A model generated the notes under the pieces. That model was not told the origin of the DNA, did no database searches, and saw nothing but the letters and a program-made list of their open reading frames with translations. Of a DNA stretch of 64,000 nucleotides, positions 17,871 through 27,274 are shown piece by piece. The stretch covers positions 434,001-498,000 of the forward strand of contig NZ_JAJSBI010000004.1 of NCBI RefSeq assembly GCF_021261325.1. The letters run 5' to 3'. The stretch is from Streptomyces guryensis. Lineage in GTDB: Bacteria > Actinomycetota > Actinomycetes > Streptomycetales > Streptomycetaceae. The first letter of the stretch is position 1; every line of letters starts with the position of its first letter. The position numbers were made by a program, and so were the translations under genes.

Positions 17871-18225
17871 CTTCCGCTTCCCCATCCTTGCTGGTCAGGC
17901 CGCCTGTCTCCGTGTCCCGCAGGAGGCGGTCGGGCACCTGAGCATCACACCACAACAGCGTTTCGTGCGCGTTGCCGACCATGATCGACCGGGCGACTCC
18001 GGTCTGAACGCCTCACCAACAGCGGGTGTACTGCTCCACAGACCATCTTGCCTGCTCGGACCGACATCCGTAATGGGAGGCCCGGCAGAAGGTGACGAGC
18101 ACCTTGGCAGGACCCGGCTTTCCCGTGCCCCGTCTGCAAAAAGTCACCACTCTCCCACTACGATCAGGCGACCCGACCGTCATTTTTTCTCACCCCCCAC
18201 CCGATTCCCCCAGAAGGACACTGCG
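17871..18225. other. Divergent promoter region between glnA2 and DUF3105 gene
   Basis: 355 bases without a supported gene. It must hold the promoters of both flanking genes. I saw no clear operator or RNA gene in it. Confidence 0.5.
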
Positions 18226-18900
18226 ATGGCCACCGCCAAGAAGAGCAGCAGCGCGGCACGCAAGGCGCGAATAGAGGAGATGCGGCGTGCCGAGCAGGCC
18301 CGCGAGCGGCGCAACCGGATCCTGACGATCGGTGCGAGCGTGCTGGTCGTCGCCGGTCTGGTGGTGGGCGGTGTCTTCATCGTGAAGTCGCAGGACGGCA
18401 AGAAGAGCGACACGGCGAGCGACACCACCTCCTCGGGCGACGGCAAGGGGCACTTCGTCACCGGCACGGACGGGGTGCGGACGTGGACGGGCAAGCTGGC
18501 CCGCAACCATGTCACCGGGACCGTGAACTACCCGATGCACCCGCCCGTCGGCGGCAACCACAACCAGGTCTGGCTCAACTGCAACGGCGACGTCTACACC
18601 AAGGCCGTGCACGACGAGAACGCCGTCCACGCCCTGGAGCACGGCGCGGTCTGGGTGACGTACACCGACAAGGCGAAGAAGTCCGACGTGGACAAGCTGG
18701 CGGCGAAGGTGAAGCAGACGCCGTACTCGCTGATGAGCCCGTACTCCAGCCAGACCTCCCCGATCGAGCTGTCGGCGTGGGGGCACCAGCTGAGTGTGAC
18801 GAGCGCCGACGACCCGAAGGTCGCCAAGTTCTTCGAGACGTACGTCCAGGGCAAGCAGACCCCGGAACCGGGTGCCTCCTGCACCGGCGGGACGATGTGA
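18226..18900 (+). CDS. DUF3105 membrane-anchored protein
   Basis: A 224-residue protein with a cationic cytoplasmic segment (residues 1-34, many K and R), one membrane span (TIGASVLVVAGLVVGGVFIV) and an extracellular DUF3105 domain. The domain shows HPPVGGNHNQVWLNCNGDVY and ALEHGAVWVTY, the usual His- and Cys-bearing core. Function is unknown in the family. ATG 18226 has AGAAGG upstream. The stop is separated by one base from the DUF305 gene, so the two are translationally coupled. DUF3105-DUF305 pairs are common in actinobacteria, which suggests a shared extracellular, perhaps metal-related, role. Confidence 0.85.
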   Translation: MATAKKSSSAARKARIEEMRRAEQARERRNRILTIGASVLVVAGLVVGGVFIVKSQDGKKSDTASDTTSSGDGKGHFVTGTDGVRTWTGKLARNHVTGTVNYPMHPPVGGNHNQVWLNCNGDVYTKAVHDENAVHALEHGAVWVTYTDKAKKSDVDKLAAKVKQTPYSLMSPYSSQTSPIELSAWGHQLSVTSADDPKVAKFFETYVQGKQTPEPGASCTGGTM

Positions 18901-18901
18901 C

Positions 18902-19534
18902 ATGAAGAAGCACATCGGCTGGATCGCGGGGGCCGCGGCGGCCGCGCTCGTCGCCGCGGGCGCGATCACCTACGCGGTCGCCGAGGACAACGGGGCGGAC
19001 CCGGGCGCGAGCACGCCGTCCGCCGACTCCGCGGACGCGGGGTTCGCGCGGGACATGGCGGTACATCACCAGCAGGCCGTCGAGATGTCGTACATCGTGC
19101 GCGACCGCACCAAGAACGCGGAAGTGCGGCGGCTCGCCTACGACATCGCGCAGACGCAGGCCAACCAGCGCGGCATGCTGCTGGGCTGGCTGGATCTGTG
19201 GGGGCTGCCGAAGGTGTCGGCGGATCCGCCGATGACCTGGATGGGCATGGGCGACATGGCCTCCGGCAAGGACGGCGCGCTGATGCCGGGCATGGCGACC
19301 AACACGGAGCTGACGAAGCTCGGCACGCTGAGCGGCAGGCAGGCCGAGGTCTTCTACCTGCAGTTGATGACGGACCATCACAAGGGCGGGATCCACATGG
19401 CCGAGGGCTGTGTCGCCAAGTGCGGGGTCGGCGTGGAGAAGAGTCTCGCGCAGGGCATGGTCGACGCCCAGCAGTCGGAGATCAAGCTGATGGCGGACAT
19501 GCTCAAGGAGCGGGGAGCGAAAGCGCGTTCATAA
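18902..19534 (+). CDS. DUF305 exported protein
   Basis: A 210-residue protein with an N-terminal membrane anchor or signal (HIGWIAGAAAAALVAAGAITYAVA). The DUF305 helical domain has two His clusters: RDMAVHHQQAVEMS near residue 50 and LMTDHHKGGIHMAE near 160, with a Met-rich stretch (MTWMGMGDMASG) between them. These His/Met sites suggest binding of a soft metal such as copper, as proposed for some relatives; that is inference. It starts one base after the stop of the DUF3105 gene (TGACATG). Confidence 0.85.
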   Translation: MKKHIGWIAGAAAAALVAAGAITYAVAEDNGADPGASTPSADSADAGFARDMAVHHQQAVEMSYIVRDRTKNAEVRRLAYDIAQTQANQRGMLLGWLDLWGLPKVSADPPMTWMGMGDMASGKDGALMPGMATNTELTKLGTLSGRQAEVFYLQLMTDHHKGGIHMAEGCVAKCGVGVEKSLAQGMVDAQQSEIKLMADMLKERGAKARS

Positions 19535-19747
19535 CTCTCCAGCGAGAACGAAAGCCTCAAATCGCCCTGGATGACGGTTCCTTGGGTTTCTCTTGGCTTT
19601 CGCATTCCCCTGGCATGAACAGTTCATCGAAAGAGTGACCCCCATCGCTTGATCCAATGCCCGCGCCTCCGCCGCGGAGCGGGTTGTCTACGCGGATCAC
19701 AGCGACGACCGACCACACATGCGAAGAACCGCATTGCAGGGGGTTCC

Positions 19748-21685
19748 ATGAGATCCAACCGCGCCAAACTGCGCACCGTGAGCATGGCGGCGACACTGCC
19801 CATGATCGCCGGTGCGCTGGCGCTCGGCATACCCGCGGCGCACGCCGCGGACAACCCCGGCCGGAACGCGCTCGCGGGCACCAAGCCCGCGTGGGCGACG
19901 GCCAAGGCGGACAAGGGCGCCACCTCGAACAGCGCCCAGGTCTCCGCCCGGGTCTATTTCGCGGGCAAGGACGCCGCCGGCCTCGCCGAGTACGCGAAGG
20001 CCGTGTCCGACCCGAGCTCGGCCTCGTACGGCAAGTACCTGAGCGCCAAGAAGGCCCAGGCCCGATTCGGCGCGACCAAGGCCCAGGTGGCCGCGGTCAA
20101 GTCGTGGCTGAGGTCCGCGGGCCTGAAGGTCACGGGCGTCACGCAGCACTACGTCTCCGTCACCGGTGACGTGGCCGCCGCCGAGAAGGCGTTCGGCACC
20201 TCTCTGCACAACTACACCAAGGGGTCGAAGACCTACCGGGCGCCGGCGAAGGCCGCCTCCGTCCCGGACAGTCTCAAGGGCGCCGTCCTGACCGTCACCG
20301 GCCTGGACAACGCGCCGCACAAGTCGACCCACGACGACCAGCTGCCGCAGCCGGAGACCGTGTTCCGCAACTCCGGGCCGTTCTCGTCGTACTACGGCTC
20401 GAACACCGCGAGCACCCTGCCCGACGCCTACGGCTCGAAGATCCCGTACGCGATCCAGGGCTACACCGGCAAGCAGCTGCGTGCCGCCTACGGTGCGGGC
20501 AAGTACACCGGCAAGGGCGTCAAGGTCGCCATCACGGACGCGTACGCCTCGCCGTACATCGCGTTCGACGCGCAGACGTACGCGGGCAAGCACCGTGACG
20601 CCAAGTGGTCGACCGGGCAGCTGCACCAGGTCCTGCCGAAGAGCTACACGAACGTCAAGGACTGCAAGGCGGCCGGCTGGTACGGCGAGGAGACCCTGGA
20701 CGTCGAGGCCGTGCACGCGGTCGCGCCGGCCGCGGACGTCACCTATGTGGGTGCCGCCTCGTGCCTGGACAACGACCTGCTGGACTCGCTGAGCAAGGTG
20801 GTCGACAACCACCTCGCCGACATCGTCTCCAACTCGTGGGGCGACATCGAGGCCAACCAGACGCCCGACCTCGCGGCCGCCTACGACCAGGTGTTCCAGT
20901 TCGGCGCGGTCGAGGGCATCGGCTTCTACTTCTCCTCCGGTGACAACGGCGACGAGGTCGCCAACACCGGTACGAAGCAGGTCGACACCCCGGCCAACTC
21001 GGCCTGGGTGACGGCGGTCGGCGGTACCTCGCTGGCGGTCGGCAAGAGCAACAACTACCAGTGGGAAACCGGCTGGGGCACCAAGAAGGCCCTGCTGTCC
21101 GCGGACGGCAAGAGCTGGACCAACTTCCCCGGCGCGTTCACCTCGGGTGCGGGCGGCGGCACCAGCAAGACGGTCGCCGAGCCCTACTACCAGAAGGGCA
21201 TCGTCCCCGACGCGCTCGCCACGGCCAACAGCGCCGACGGCAACCGCGTCGTCCCGGACATCGCGGCGATCGCCGACCCGAACACCGGCTTCCTCGTCGG
21301 GCAGACCCAGACCCTGCCGGACGGGAAGACCCAGGCGTACGACGAGTACCGCATCGGCGGCACCTCGCTCGCCGCTCCGGTCATCGCGGCCGTCCAGGCG
21401 CTGGCCCAGGAGGCACGGGGCAAGGTCATCGGTTTCGCCAACCCGGAGATCTACGCCCGGTACGGCAAGGGCGTGTTCCACGACGTGACCGACAACCCGA
21501 CGGGCTCCGGCCTGGCGGAGGCGCGCGTGGACTTCGTCAACGGGTATGACGCCACCGGTGGTCTGGCCACCTCGGTCCGCAGCCTCGGCAAGGACAGCTC
21601 GCTGTCCGCGGTCAAGGGCTACGACGACGTCACCGGCGTGGGCTCGCCCGCGAACGGCTACGTCGAGTCGTACAAGGGCCACTGA
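19748..21685 (+). CDS. Secreted S53 (sedolisin/kumamolisin) serine peptidase
   Basis: A 645-residue exported protease precursor. ATG 19748 follows GCAGGGGG. Residues 1-34 are a signal peptide ending AAHAA. Next comes an activation propeptide of about 170 residues (VYFAGKDAAGLAEYAKAVSD, YGKYLSAKKAQARFGAT). The catalytic part has GEETLDVEAVHA, giving Glu314 and Asp318, SNSWGD with the oxyanion-region Asp, and GGTSLAAP with nucleophile Ser540. Near the C-terminus DVTGVGSP resembles the calcium-site end of the family. Sedolisins are acid endo- or tripeptidyl-peptidases. It is a monocistronic gene, and the 213-base leader holds no clear operator. Confidence 0.92.
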   Translation: MRSNRAKLRTVSMAATLPMIAGALALGIPAAHAADNPGRNALAGTKPAWATAKADKGATSNSAQVSARVYFAGKDAAGLAEYAKAVSDPSSASYGKYLSAKKAQARFGATKAQVAAVKSWLRSAGLKVTGVTQHYVSVTGDVAAAEKAFGTSLHNYTKGSKTYRAPAKAASVPDSLKGAVLTVTGLDNAPHKSTHDDQLPQPETVFRNSGPFSSYYGSNTASTLPDAYGSKIPYAIQGYTGKQLRAAYGAGKYTGKGVKVAITDAYASPYIAFDAQTYAGKHRDAKWSTGQLHQVLPKSYTNVKDCKAAGWYGEETLDVEAVHAVAPAADVTYVGAASCLDNDLLDSLSKVVDNHLADIVSNSWGDIEANQTPDLAAAYDQVFQFGAVEGIGFYFSSGDNGDEVANTGTKQVDTPANSAWVTAVGGTSLAVGKSNNYQWETGWGTKKALLSADGKSWTNFPGAFTSGAGGGTSKTVAEPYYQKGIVPDALATANSADGNRVVPDIAAIADPNTGFLVGQTQTLPDGKTQAYDEYRIGGTSLAAPVIAAVQALAQEARGKVIGFANPEIYARYGKGVFHDVTDNPTGSGLAEARVDFVNGYDATGGLATSVRSLGKDSSLSAVKGYDDVTGVGSPANGYVESYKGH

Positions 21686-21805
21686 GGCAGCGCCGGCAAC
21701 GGCACCGTACGGAGGGGCGCGGGATGTGGTCATCCCGCGCCCCTTCGGCGTGCGAGGGCAGCCCCGCCACCCCATCGCGTCGCTCTGACGATTACACTGG
21801 CGCTC

Positions 21806-23842
21806 GTGCCTGAATTGAACTTCTGGTCGATGTATCAGCACGGCTTCGCACGCGTCGCCGCATGTACGGGCCACACCGTCATCGCCGACCCGCATGCCAA
21901 CGCCGAAGCGGTCCTGCGCCATGCGCGCCGATGCGCCGAGGAGGGGGTCGCGGTCGCCGTCTTCCCGGAGATGGTGCTGTGCGGCTACTCCATCGAGGAC
22001 CTGCTGCTGCAGGACGCCCTGCTCGACCAGGTCGAGAAGGCGCTCGGGGAGGTGGTGGCGGGCTCGGCGGGGCTGCTGCCGGTCCTCGTCGTCGGGGCCC
22101 CGCTGCGCCACCGCAACAGGGTCTACAACTGCGCGGTGATCGTGCACCGCGGCCGCATCCTCGGTGTCGTACCGAAGTCGTATCCGCCGAACTACCGGGA
22201 GTTCTACGAGCGCCGGCAGATCGCCGACGGCGCCGACGAGCGGGGTGGATCGATCCGCGTCGGCGGCGAGTCCGTGCCGTTCGGCGTGGACCTGCTGTTC
22301 GCCGCCGACGACGTCCCCGGGCTCGTGCTGCACGCGGAGATCTGCGAGGACATGTGGGTGCCGGTGCCGCCGAGCGCGGAGGCGGCCCTCGCCGGCGCAA
22401 CCGTGCTGGTCAACCTCTCGGGCAGTCCGATCACGGTCGGACGGGCCGAGGACCGCAAGCTGCTGTGCCGCTCGGCATCCTCACGCTGTCTGGCCGCGTA
22501 CGTCTACGCGGCGGCCGGGCTCGGCGAGTCGACCACCGACCTGTCCTGGGACGGGCAGGCCATGGTCTACGAGAACGGCGCGCTGCTGGCCGAGACCGAG
22601 CGGTTCCCGCTCGGCGACGAGTACGCGATCGCCGACGTCGACCTGGACCTGCTGCGCCAGGAGCGGCAGCGGATGGGCACGTTCGACGACAACCGCCGTA
22701 CGCACCGCGGGCGGACCGATGACTTCCGCACGGTCGGCTTCGAGCTCGATCCGCCGCTCACCGACCTGGGGCTGCGCCGTCGCCTGGAGCGTTTCCCGTT
22801 CGTGCCGGCCGACGCCGAGCGCCTCGCGCAGGACTGCTACGAGGCGTACAACATCCAGGTCGAGGGCCTGCAGCAGCGGCTGGCTTCGATCGGTGGCCCG
22901 AAGGTGGTCATCGGCGTGTCCGGAGGCCTGGACTCCACGCACGCACTGATCGTCGCCGCGCGTGCGATGGACCGCGCGGGCCGCCCGCGCAGCGACATCC
23001 TGGCCTGGACGCTGCCCGGCTTCGCCACGAGCGACCACACCAAGGCCAACGCGCACGCGCTGATGCGCTCTCTGGGGGTCACGGCGGCCGAGCTGGACAT
23101 CACGCCTACGGCGCGGCTGATGCTGCAGGAGATGGGGCATCCGTTCGCCTCGGGTGAGCCGGTGTACGACGTCACCTTCGAGAACGTGCAGGCGGGACTG
23201 AGGACTGACTACTTGTTCCGGCTCGCCAACCAGCGGGGCGGGATCGTGCTGGGCACCGGTGATCTGTCGGAGCTGGCGCTCGGCTGGTCCACGTACGGCG
23301 TGGGCGACCAGATGAGCCACTACAACGTCAACTCGGGCGTGCCGAAGACCCTGATCCAGCATCTGATCCGATGGGTCATCAGCAGCGGGCAGTTCGACGA
23401 GGAGACGGGGAAGATCCTGGCGGCGATCCTCGACACCGAGATCAGCCCGGAGCTGGTGCCGGGTGAGGAGATGCAGTCGACGGAGTCGAAGATCGGGCCG
23501 TACGCGCTGCACGACTTCACGCTCTTCCATGTGCTGCGGTACGGCTTCCGGCCGTCGAAGATCGCCTTCCTGGCGTGGCACGCCTGGCACGACGTCGATG
23601 CCGGTGCTTGGCCGCCCGGCTTCCCTGACGCCAAGCGGGTGGCTTACGACCTGCCGGAGATCCGCCAGTGGCTGGAGGTCTTCTGCCGCCGCTTCTTCGC
23701 GTTCGCGCAGTTCAAGCGCTCGGCGATGCCCAATGGGCCGAAGGTCTCGGCGGGGGGTTCGCTGTCGCCGCGGGGGGATTGGCGGGCGCCGTCGGACAGT
23801 TCGGCGGCCGTCTGGCTGCGGGATCTTTCCCGGTTCGACTAG
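21806..23842 (+). CDS. nadE: Glutamine-dependent NAD+ synthetase
   Basis: A 678-residue two-domain enzyme that makes NAD+ from nicotinic acid adenine dinucleotide, ATP and ammonia drawn from glutamine. It starts at GTG 21806. The N-terminal nitrilase-type glutaminase has Glu55 (AVFPEMVLCG), Lys124 (VPKSYPPN) and nucleophile Cys180 (HAEICEDMW). The C-terminal synthetase has the ATP-pyrophosphatase loop SGGLDST at 372-378 and later GTGDLSELALGWSTYG. Length is normal for the long actinobacterial NadE. It is a single gene, and a dispersed hairpin repeat follows. Confidence 0.96.
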   Translation: MPELNFWSMYQHGFARVAACTGHTVIADPHANAEAVLRHARRCAEEGVAVAVFPEMVLCGYSIEDLLLQDALLDQVEKALGEVVAGSAGLLPVLVVGAPLRHRNRVYNCAVIVHRGRILGVVPKSYPPNYREFYERRQIADGADERGGSIRVGGESVPFGVDLLFAADDVPGLVLHAEICEDMWVPVPPSAEAALAGATVLVNLSGSPITVGRAEDRKLLCRSASSRCLAAYVYAAAGLGESTTDLSWDGQAMVYENGALLAETERFPLGDEYAIADVDLDLLRQERQRMGTFDDNRRTHRGRTDDFRTVGFELDPPLTDLGLRRRLERFPFVPADAERLAQDCYEAYNIQVEGLQQRLASIGGPKVVIGVSGGLDSTHALIVAARAMDRAGRPRSDILAWTLPGFATSDHTKANAHALMRSLGVTAAELDITPTARLMLQEMGHPFASGEPVYDVTFENVQAGLRTDYLFRLANQRGGIVLGTGDLSELALGWSTYGVGDQMSHYNVNSGVPKTLIQHLIRWVISSGQFDEETGKILAAILDTEISPELVPGEEMQSTESKIGPYALHDFTLFHVLRYGFRPSKIAFLAWHAWHDVDAGAWPPGFPDAKRVAYDLPEIRQWLEVFCRRFFAFAQFKRSAMPNGPKVSAGGSLSPRGDWRAPSDSSAAVWLRDLSRFD

Positions 23843-23887
23843 TCCGGTGCGGCTGGTGGTCCGGTCCGGGTGGGTGGGGCGCGCGGC

Positions 23888-23958
23888 CCTGGGGGCTGCG
23901 CCCCCAGACCCCCGTCGGCCCCAGGAGGCCTCGTCCTCAAACGCCGGACGGGCTGAAG
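23888..23958. repeat. Dispersed intergenic repeat, family A copy 1
   Basis: CTGGGGGCTGCGCCCCCAG hairpin, then GACCCCCG, GGCCTCGTCCTCAAACGCC and GGACGGGCTGAA. The last parts are identical in the copies at 34718, 46424 and 49949. It lies between the nadE and DUF397 stops, where the hairpin could terminate both. Confidence 0.8.
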
Positions 23959-23977
23959 ATTCGCCCCCTGGCCCAGT

Positions 23978-24256
23978 TCACCCCTTGAGCGAGGCGACAA
24001 AGGGCGCCCAGGCAGCGGCGGTGAGGATGAGGGCGGGGCCTTGGGGGGCCTTGGAGTCCCGGACGGGGACGAGGCCGGGGATGTTGTCGGCGACTTCGAC
24101 GCAGTTGCCGCCGCTGCCGTTGCTGTAGCTCGACTTGCGCCAGAGGGCGGCGCCGGGGAAGTCGCTCGCTACCTCCACGCAATCTCCGCCGCTGCCATTG
24201 CTGTAGCTGCTCTTGAGCCAGAGCGCATCACTCAAGTCGGTCCGGTTGCTTGCCAT
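23978..24256 (-). CDS. DUF397 protein with two tandem domains
   Basis: A 92-residue protein made of two copies of the DUF397 motif, LWLKSSYSNGSGGDCVEVA and LWRKSSYSNGSGGNCVEVA, followed by the usual tail VRDSKAPQGPALILTAAAW. DUF397 proteins sit beside Scr1/WhiJ-type HTH regulators throughout Streptomyces and are thought to antagonise them. Here the start overlaps the end of the HTH gene by 29 bases, so the two are co-translated. The tandem arrangement looks like an internal duplication, since the two 25-residue units are nearly identical. Confidence 0.88.
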   Translation of the reverse strand: MASNRTDLSDALWLKSSYSNGSGGDCVEVASDFPGAALWRKSSYSNGSGGNCVEVADNIPGLVPVRDSKAPQGPALILTAAAWAPFVASLKG

Positions 24257-25091
24257 TTCGGTAATCCTCTGCCGCTGCCTTGATCATGGCCAGGGACGCC
24301 TCTGGTGACAGTGCGACGGCCCTGAGGCGATCGTACGACCTGCGGTACTCCTCCACGAGGGCCGGATCGTCGATGGTGTCACCGCTGTGCAGCGACTCCG
24401 TGTAGAACAGCGGCGGGGCATCAGGGAAGGTCATGATCTTCGCCGTGCCTGTCATGAACGGATGCGTGCCGCACTTCCGCAGAACAAGCTGCGGAGTGAT
24501 CCGGCGGCGCTCAGCCAACTCCACAATCCGGTCCAGCTGTTCTGCCATGTTCTGGGGCGGCAGGATCGGGTCGGTGATCAGCAACTCATGCAGGATCGCC
24601 CAGTACTCCGGGGTGTGGTGATCCCTCTCGAAGAGCTGGGCACGCGCCATCCGGGCGCTGACCTTCTCCTCCACCTCGCCATCGAGAGACAGCGGGTGAG
24701 TCGCCAGGACCACCGCCCGTGCGTAGGCCGGGGTTTGGAGCAACCCCGGGAAGAGGCTGGGGCACCACTCCTCAATCGTCTTGGCGTGCTTCTCCGCCTC
24801 CAGGACTTGCTCGAAGTACTGGGCATGCCCGACCCTGCGCGCCTTCCGCACATCCTCACACCGCCGCTCGAAGAACCCGTCCGTCTCCAGCACCCGGTCC
24901 GCATGCACGGCAAGATCCAACGGCATCCGGCGCTCCCCGCGCTCGATGTCGCTCAAGTACGTCTTGCCGTAGAAGCTGCCTTCAAGGAACGCCTCCAACG
25001 ACAGCCCCGCCGCCTCCCGCTTCCACCGCAACTCCTTGCCGTAGAACGTCGGGACGCTCATCGAGCCGTCAATGTCCTTGCGTCGTGCCAT
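24228..25091 (-). CDS. Scr1/WhiJ-family helix-turn-helix regulator (DUF5753)
   Basis: A 287-residue DNA-binding protein. ATG 25091 is preceded by GGAAGGTGAACG; an internal ATG 25061 is possible. Residues 15-70 form an XRE-type HTH (GKELRWKREAAGLSLEAFLE, YLSDIERGERRMP). The rest is the DUF5753 domain (EEWCPSLFPGLLQTPAYARA, LHSGDTIDD). Members include WhiJ and AbaA-type regulators of development and antibiotic production. They act with a DUF397 partner and often a HATPase, all present here. It is divergent from the small protein and HATPase genes. Confidence 0.88.
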   Translation of the reverse strand: MARRKDIDGSMSVPTFYGKELRWKREAAGLSLEAFLEGSFYGKTYLSDIERGERRMPLDLAVHADRVLETDGFFERRCEDVRKARRVGHAQYFEQVLEAEKHAKTIEEWCPSLFPGLLQTPAYARAVVLATHPLSLDGEVEEKVSARMARAQLFERDHHTPEYWAILHELLITDPILPPQNMAEQLDRIVELAERRRITPQLVLRKCGTHPFMTGTAKIMTFPDAPPLFYTESLHSGDTIDDPALVEEYRRSYDRLRAVALSPEASLAMIKAAAEDYRNGKQPDRLE

Positions 25092-25207
25092 CGTTCACCT
25101 TCCGCTGTCCCGCTCGCGAACGCGAAACCCCTTTCACCGTAGCGATCTCAACGACAACCTGTGAGGAGTTCGTCACACAACGCACAGGAAGAGGAAGGCC
25201 CCACCCC

Positions 25208-25432
25208 ATGCCCGACCACTCCCCCACGGCCTACGACGTCACCCTCTGCGCCGAGAACCTCCGCACCGCCCTCGCCCTGCACGGCATCACGTTGCCCTCC
25301 CTGCGCGTCGACCTCCCGAGCTTCGCGGGCACGCACACACCGCCCGCCGGCCTCATCGCACTCGGGAACTGCAACACCGCGACGGCCCAGGCACTGACCG
25401 CCGCACTCCGGAAGACGGCAGCCGAGCAGTGA
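25208..25432 (+). CDS. Small protein of a whiJ-like locus
   Basis: 74 residues, start ATG 25208 with AGAGGAAGG upstream. I do not recognise a domain. The sequence has a YDVTLCAENLRTALALHGI helix, then LPSLRVDLPSFAG and a hydrophobic, Ala-rich end. Its stop overlaps the GTG start of the next gene (GTGA), so it is coupled to the HATPase. Small proteins at this position occur in other Streptomyces loci of this kind and may bind the HTH protein or the HATPase; that is a guess from position. Confidence 0.7.
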   Translation: MPDHSPTAYDVTLCAENLRTALALHGITLPSLRVDLPSFAGTHTPPAGLIALGNCNTATAQALTAALRKTAAEQ

Positions 25433-25788
25433 CGTTCGAACTCGACCTGCTCGCGACCCCGAAGGCCGTACCGGAACTGCGCCACCACCTCCGCACCCAC
25501 GACTTCGAAGTCCGCCTGTGCGCAACGGAGTTGCTGACGAACGTCATCGACCACCTCGGCGAGGGCACACCCGTGACCGTCCGCGTCACCGGCACGGACC
25601 TCGGTCACACCCGTATCGAGGTCACCGACCCGGACCCTCGCGCGCTGCCCACCCTCCTGTCCGCCTCCGCAGAGGCCGAGTCCGGCCGCGGCCTGACGCT
25701 GGTCGACGTACTCGCCCAGCGCTGGGGAGTCGATCAGGGAGCGGACCGCAAGACGGTCTGGTGCGAGCTGGCCACACCGGGGCGGTAG
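25429..25788 (+). CDS. HATPase/anti-sigma-like (RsbW/AbaA-type) protein
   Basis: A 119-residue single GHKL ATPase domain. The N box is CATELLTNVIDH, with the Mg-binding Asn, and the G1/G2 region is ESGRGLTLVDVLAQRWGV. It ends at VWCELATP like many Streptomyces RsbW-type proteins. Such proteins bind or phosphorylate partners in sigma-factor or developmental switches. The partner is not known here. It starts by a GTGA overlap with the small upstream gene and is divergent from the Scr1 regulator, the layout seen around whiJ. Confidence 0.85.
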   Translation: MTFELDLLATPKAVPELRHHLRTHDFEVRLCATELLTNVIDHLGEGTPVTVRVTGTDLGHTRIEVTDPDPRALPTLLSASAEAESGRGLTLVDVLAQRWGVDQGADRKTVWCELATPGR

Positions 25789-25806
25789 TCGGTCATTCAC
25801 CCCTGC

Positions 25807-25849
25807 ACACAGAAACCCCACAGAAACACCTGTACCAACACTTCTGTGT
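25807..25849. promoter_or_regulatory. Inverted and direct repeats before the toxin locus
   Basis: ACACAGAA (25807) and TTCTGTGT (25842) are perfect inverted 8-mers. CACAGAAAC also occurs twice in direct order within the first 22 bases. Local composition is unusually A-rich. It could be an operator for the toxin locus or a weak terminator of the HATPase operon. No known motif matches. Confidence 0.4.
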
Positions 25850-26014
25850 ATGCCTACAGTGATGCCGCGCATCCGCGGAGCCTGACCACTCCGTGGGCGC
25901 ACATCAGTCAGCGACCGGGGGAACGCCGTCGCTCACGGGGAGGGGTCGCGTCGCCATGCCGTCGTACGCCTTTCCGGCCCGCATCCCCGGCTGAGCGCAG
26001 AAAACGATGCTCCC

Positions 26015-27274
26015 TTGCACCCCAGACCGTGGTTCCGGCTGCCCGGAACACGAAGATCACGAAGACTCACGTCCGCTGTCACCTCCGTGGCCGCTCTGGC
26101 CGTCCTGGCCGGTCTCGCGGTTCAGCCCGGCTTGGCCGGCCTGGGCGCCGAGCCGGCGGGTGACTCCTATCCTTGGCACCAGGACACCACCGCCGAGCAG
26201 TTGCGGCAGGACCAGTGTCTGATGGCCGACGTCCTGCGTCTGGGCGGCACGTCCATGACGACGACCGCGCAGGACGGCCTGAACAAGACACCGGGGCAGC
26301 TGCACACTCTCGCCAACCGCGAGCACTGGCAGGACACGGCGCTCTCCACGGCGTACGACAAGGACAAGGCTCAGGCAGCCCAGGACCGGGACACCATCAA
26401 CGCCCTCCGGGACGCCTGGCAGAAACCCCTGAACGGGCTGGACACCCCGGCCGGTTTCACCGAGACCGGCTTCCACTGGCCACCGGGCACCAGCAACGAC
26501 GGCCAGCAGAGCTTCTACGAACAGACCGGCCTGACCAAGTGGATCTCCGACCGGTTCTGGAAGAACGAGGAGGACTTCTACAAGGACTCCACGCCCGCTA
26601 CGGACGCGGCGACCCTCAAGGCCGTCGACGCCCTGGGGACTCCGCGCTACGGCTCCGACCCGGACCCCGGCCTGCCGAGGGACGAACGCGATCGCGCGCT
26701 TGCCGAGCAGGACGCCTTCACGTGGATGCACGGAGGCCTGGGGCGGAGCGCGGGCGCGGACGACGCCCGGATCTTCCTCGCCTCCGGCGGCTTTCCCCGC
26801 ACCGCCCCGCAGCCGGACAGCGCGGAGTTCCGTATCGCGGTCGAGGACCTGAAGTCCCGGTACGCATCCTGTGCTTGGCGTAACCCGATCGACCCGGACA
26901 GCGTTCTGGGTGACGTCACCTCCACCGCCGCCACCGAGTGGCAGCAGGAGATCGCGTCCCAGGCCACGCAGCGCAACCAGATCCTCACCGCCGACAAGGA
27001 CGCCGTCGCCGCTCTCGCCTCGGGTTCCAAGACGCTCGGTGACCTGCTCGGTCAGTCCTGGGTCGCCGACCGCCTCGCCCGCTGGCAGGACTTCTGGTCG
27101 GCCGGCGGAACCGGCACGGTCGGTGACGCGCCGACGGTGATCGAGGTGCACGCCGCGCAGGGCAAGTGCCTGGACGTCGAGGGCGCGAAGAAGGACAGCG
27201 GCACGCCCGTCCAGCTCTACACCTGCAACGGCTCGGCCGCGCAACCAGCACGGCCGGCCACAGGGTCTACGTGA
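26015..27274 (+). pseudogene. Truncated secreted N-terminal part of a polymorphic toxin
   Basis: A 419-residue frame with an export signal (RRSRRLTSAV, then AALAVLAGLAV), probably starting at TTG 26015 without a clear ribosome site. A helical region of about 300 residues follows (QCLMADVLRLGGTSM, REHWQDTALSTAYDKDKAQ, TGLTKWISDRFW), of the kind that leads large actinobacterial toxins. Then comes the first lobe of a ricin-type lectin (VIEVHAAQGKCLDVEG, PVQLYTCNGSAAQ). There the homology stops. After about 27240 the sequence jumps into the middle of a Hint domain in another frame, and TGA at 27272 ends this frame. The rest of the lectin, any linker repeats and the first half of Hint are missing, so an internal deletion is inferred. 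Confidence 0.75.

Noticed and set aside
25160..25177. TGTGA-N8-TCACA as a Crp-type site
   Set aside because: Crp sites have a 6-base spacer (TGTGA-N6-TCACA). The 8-base spacing does not fit.
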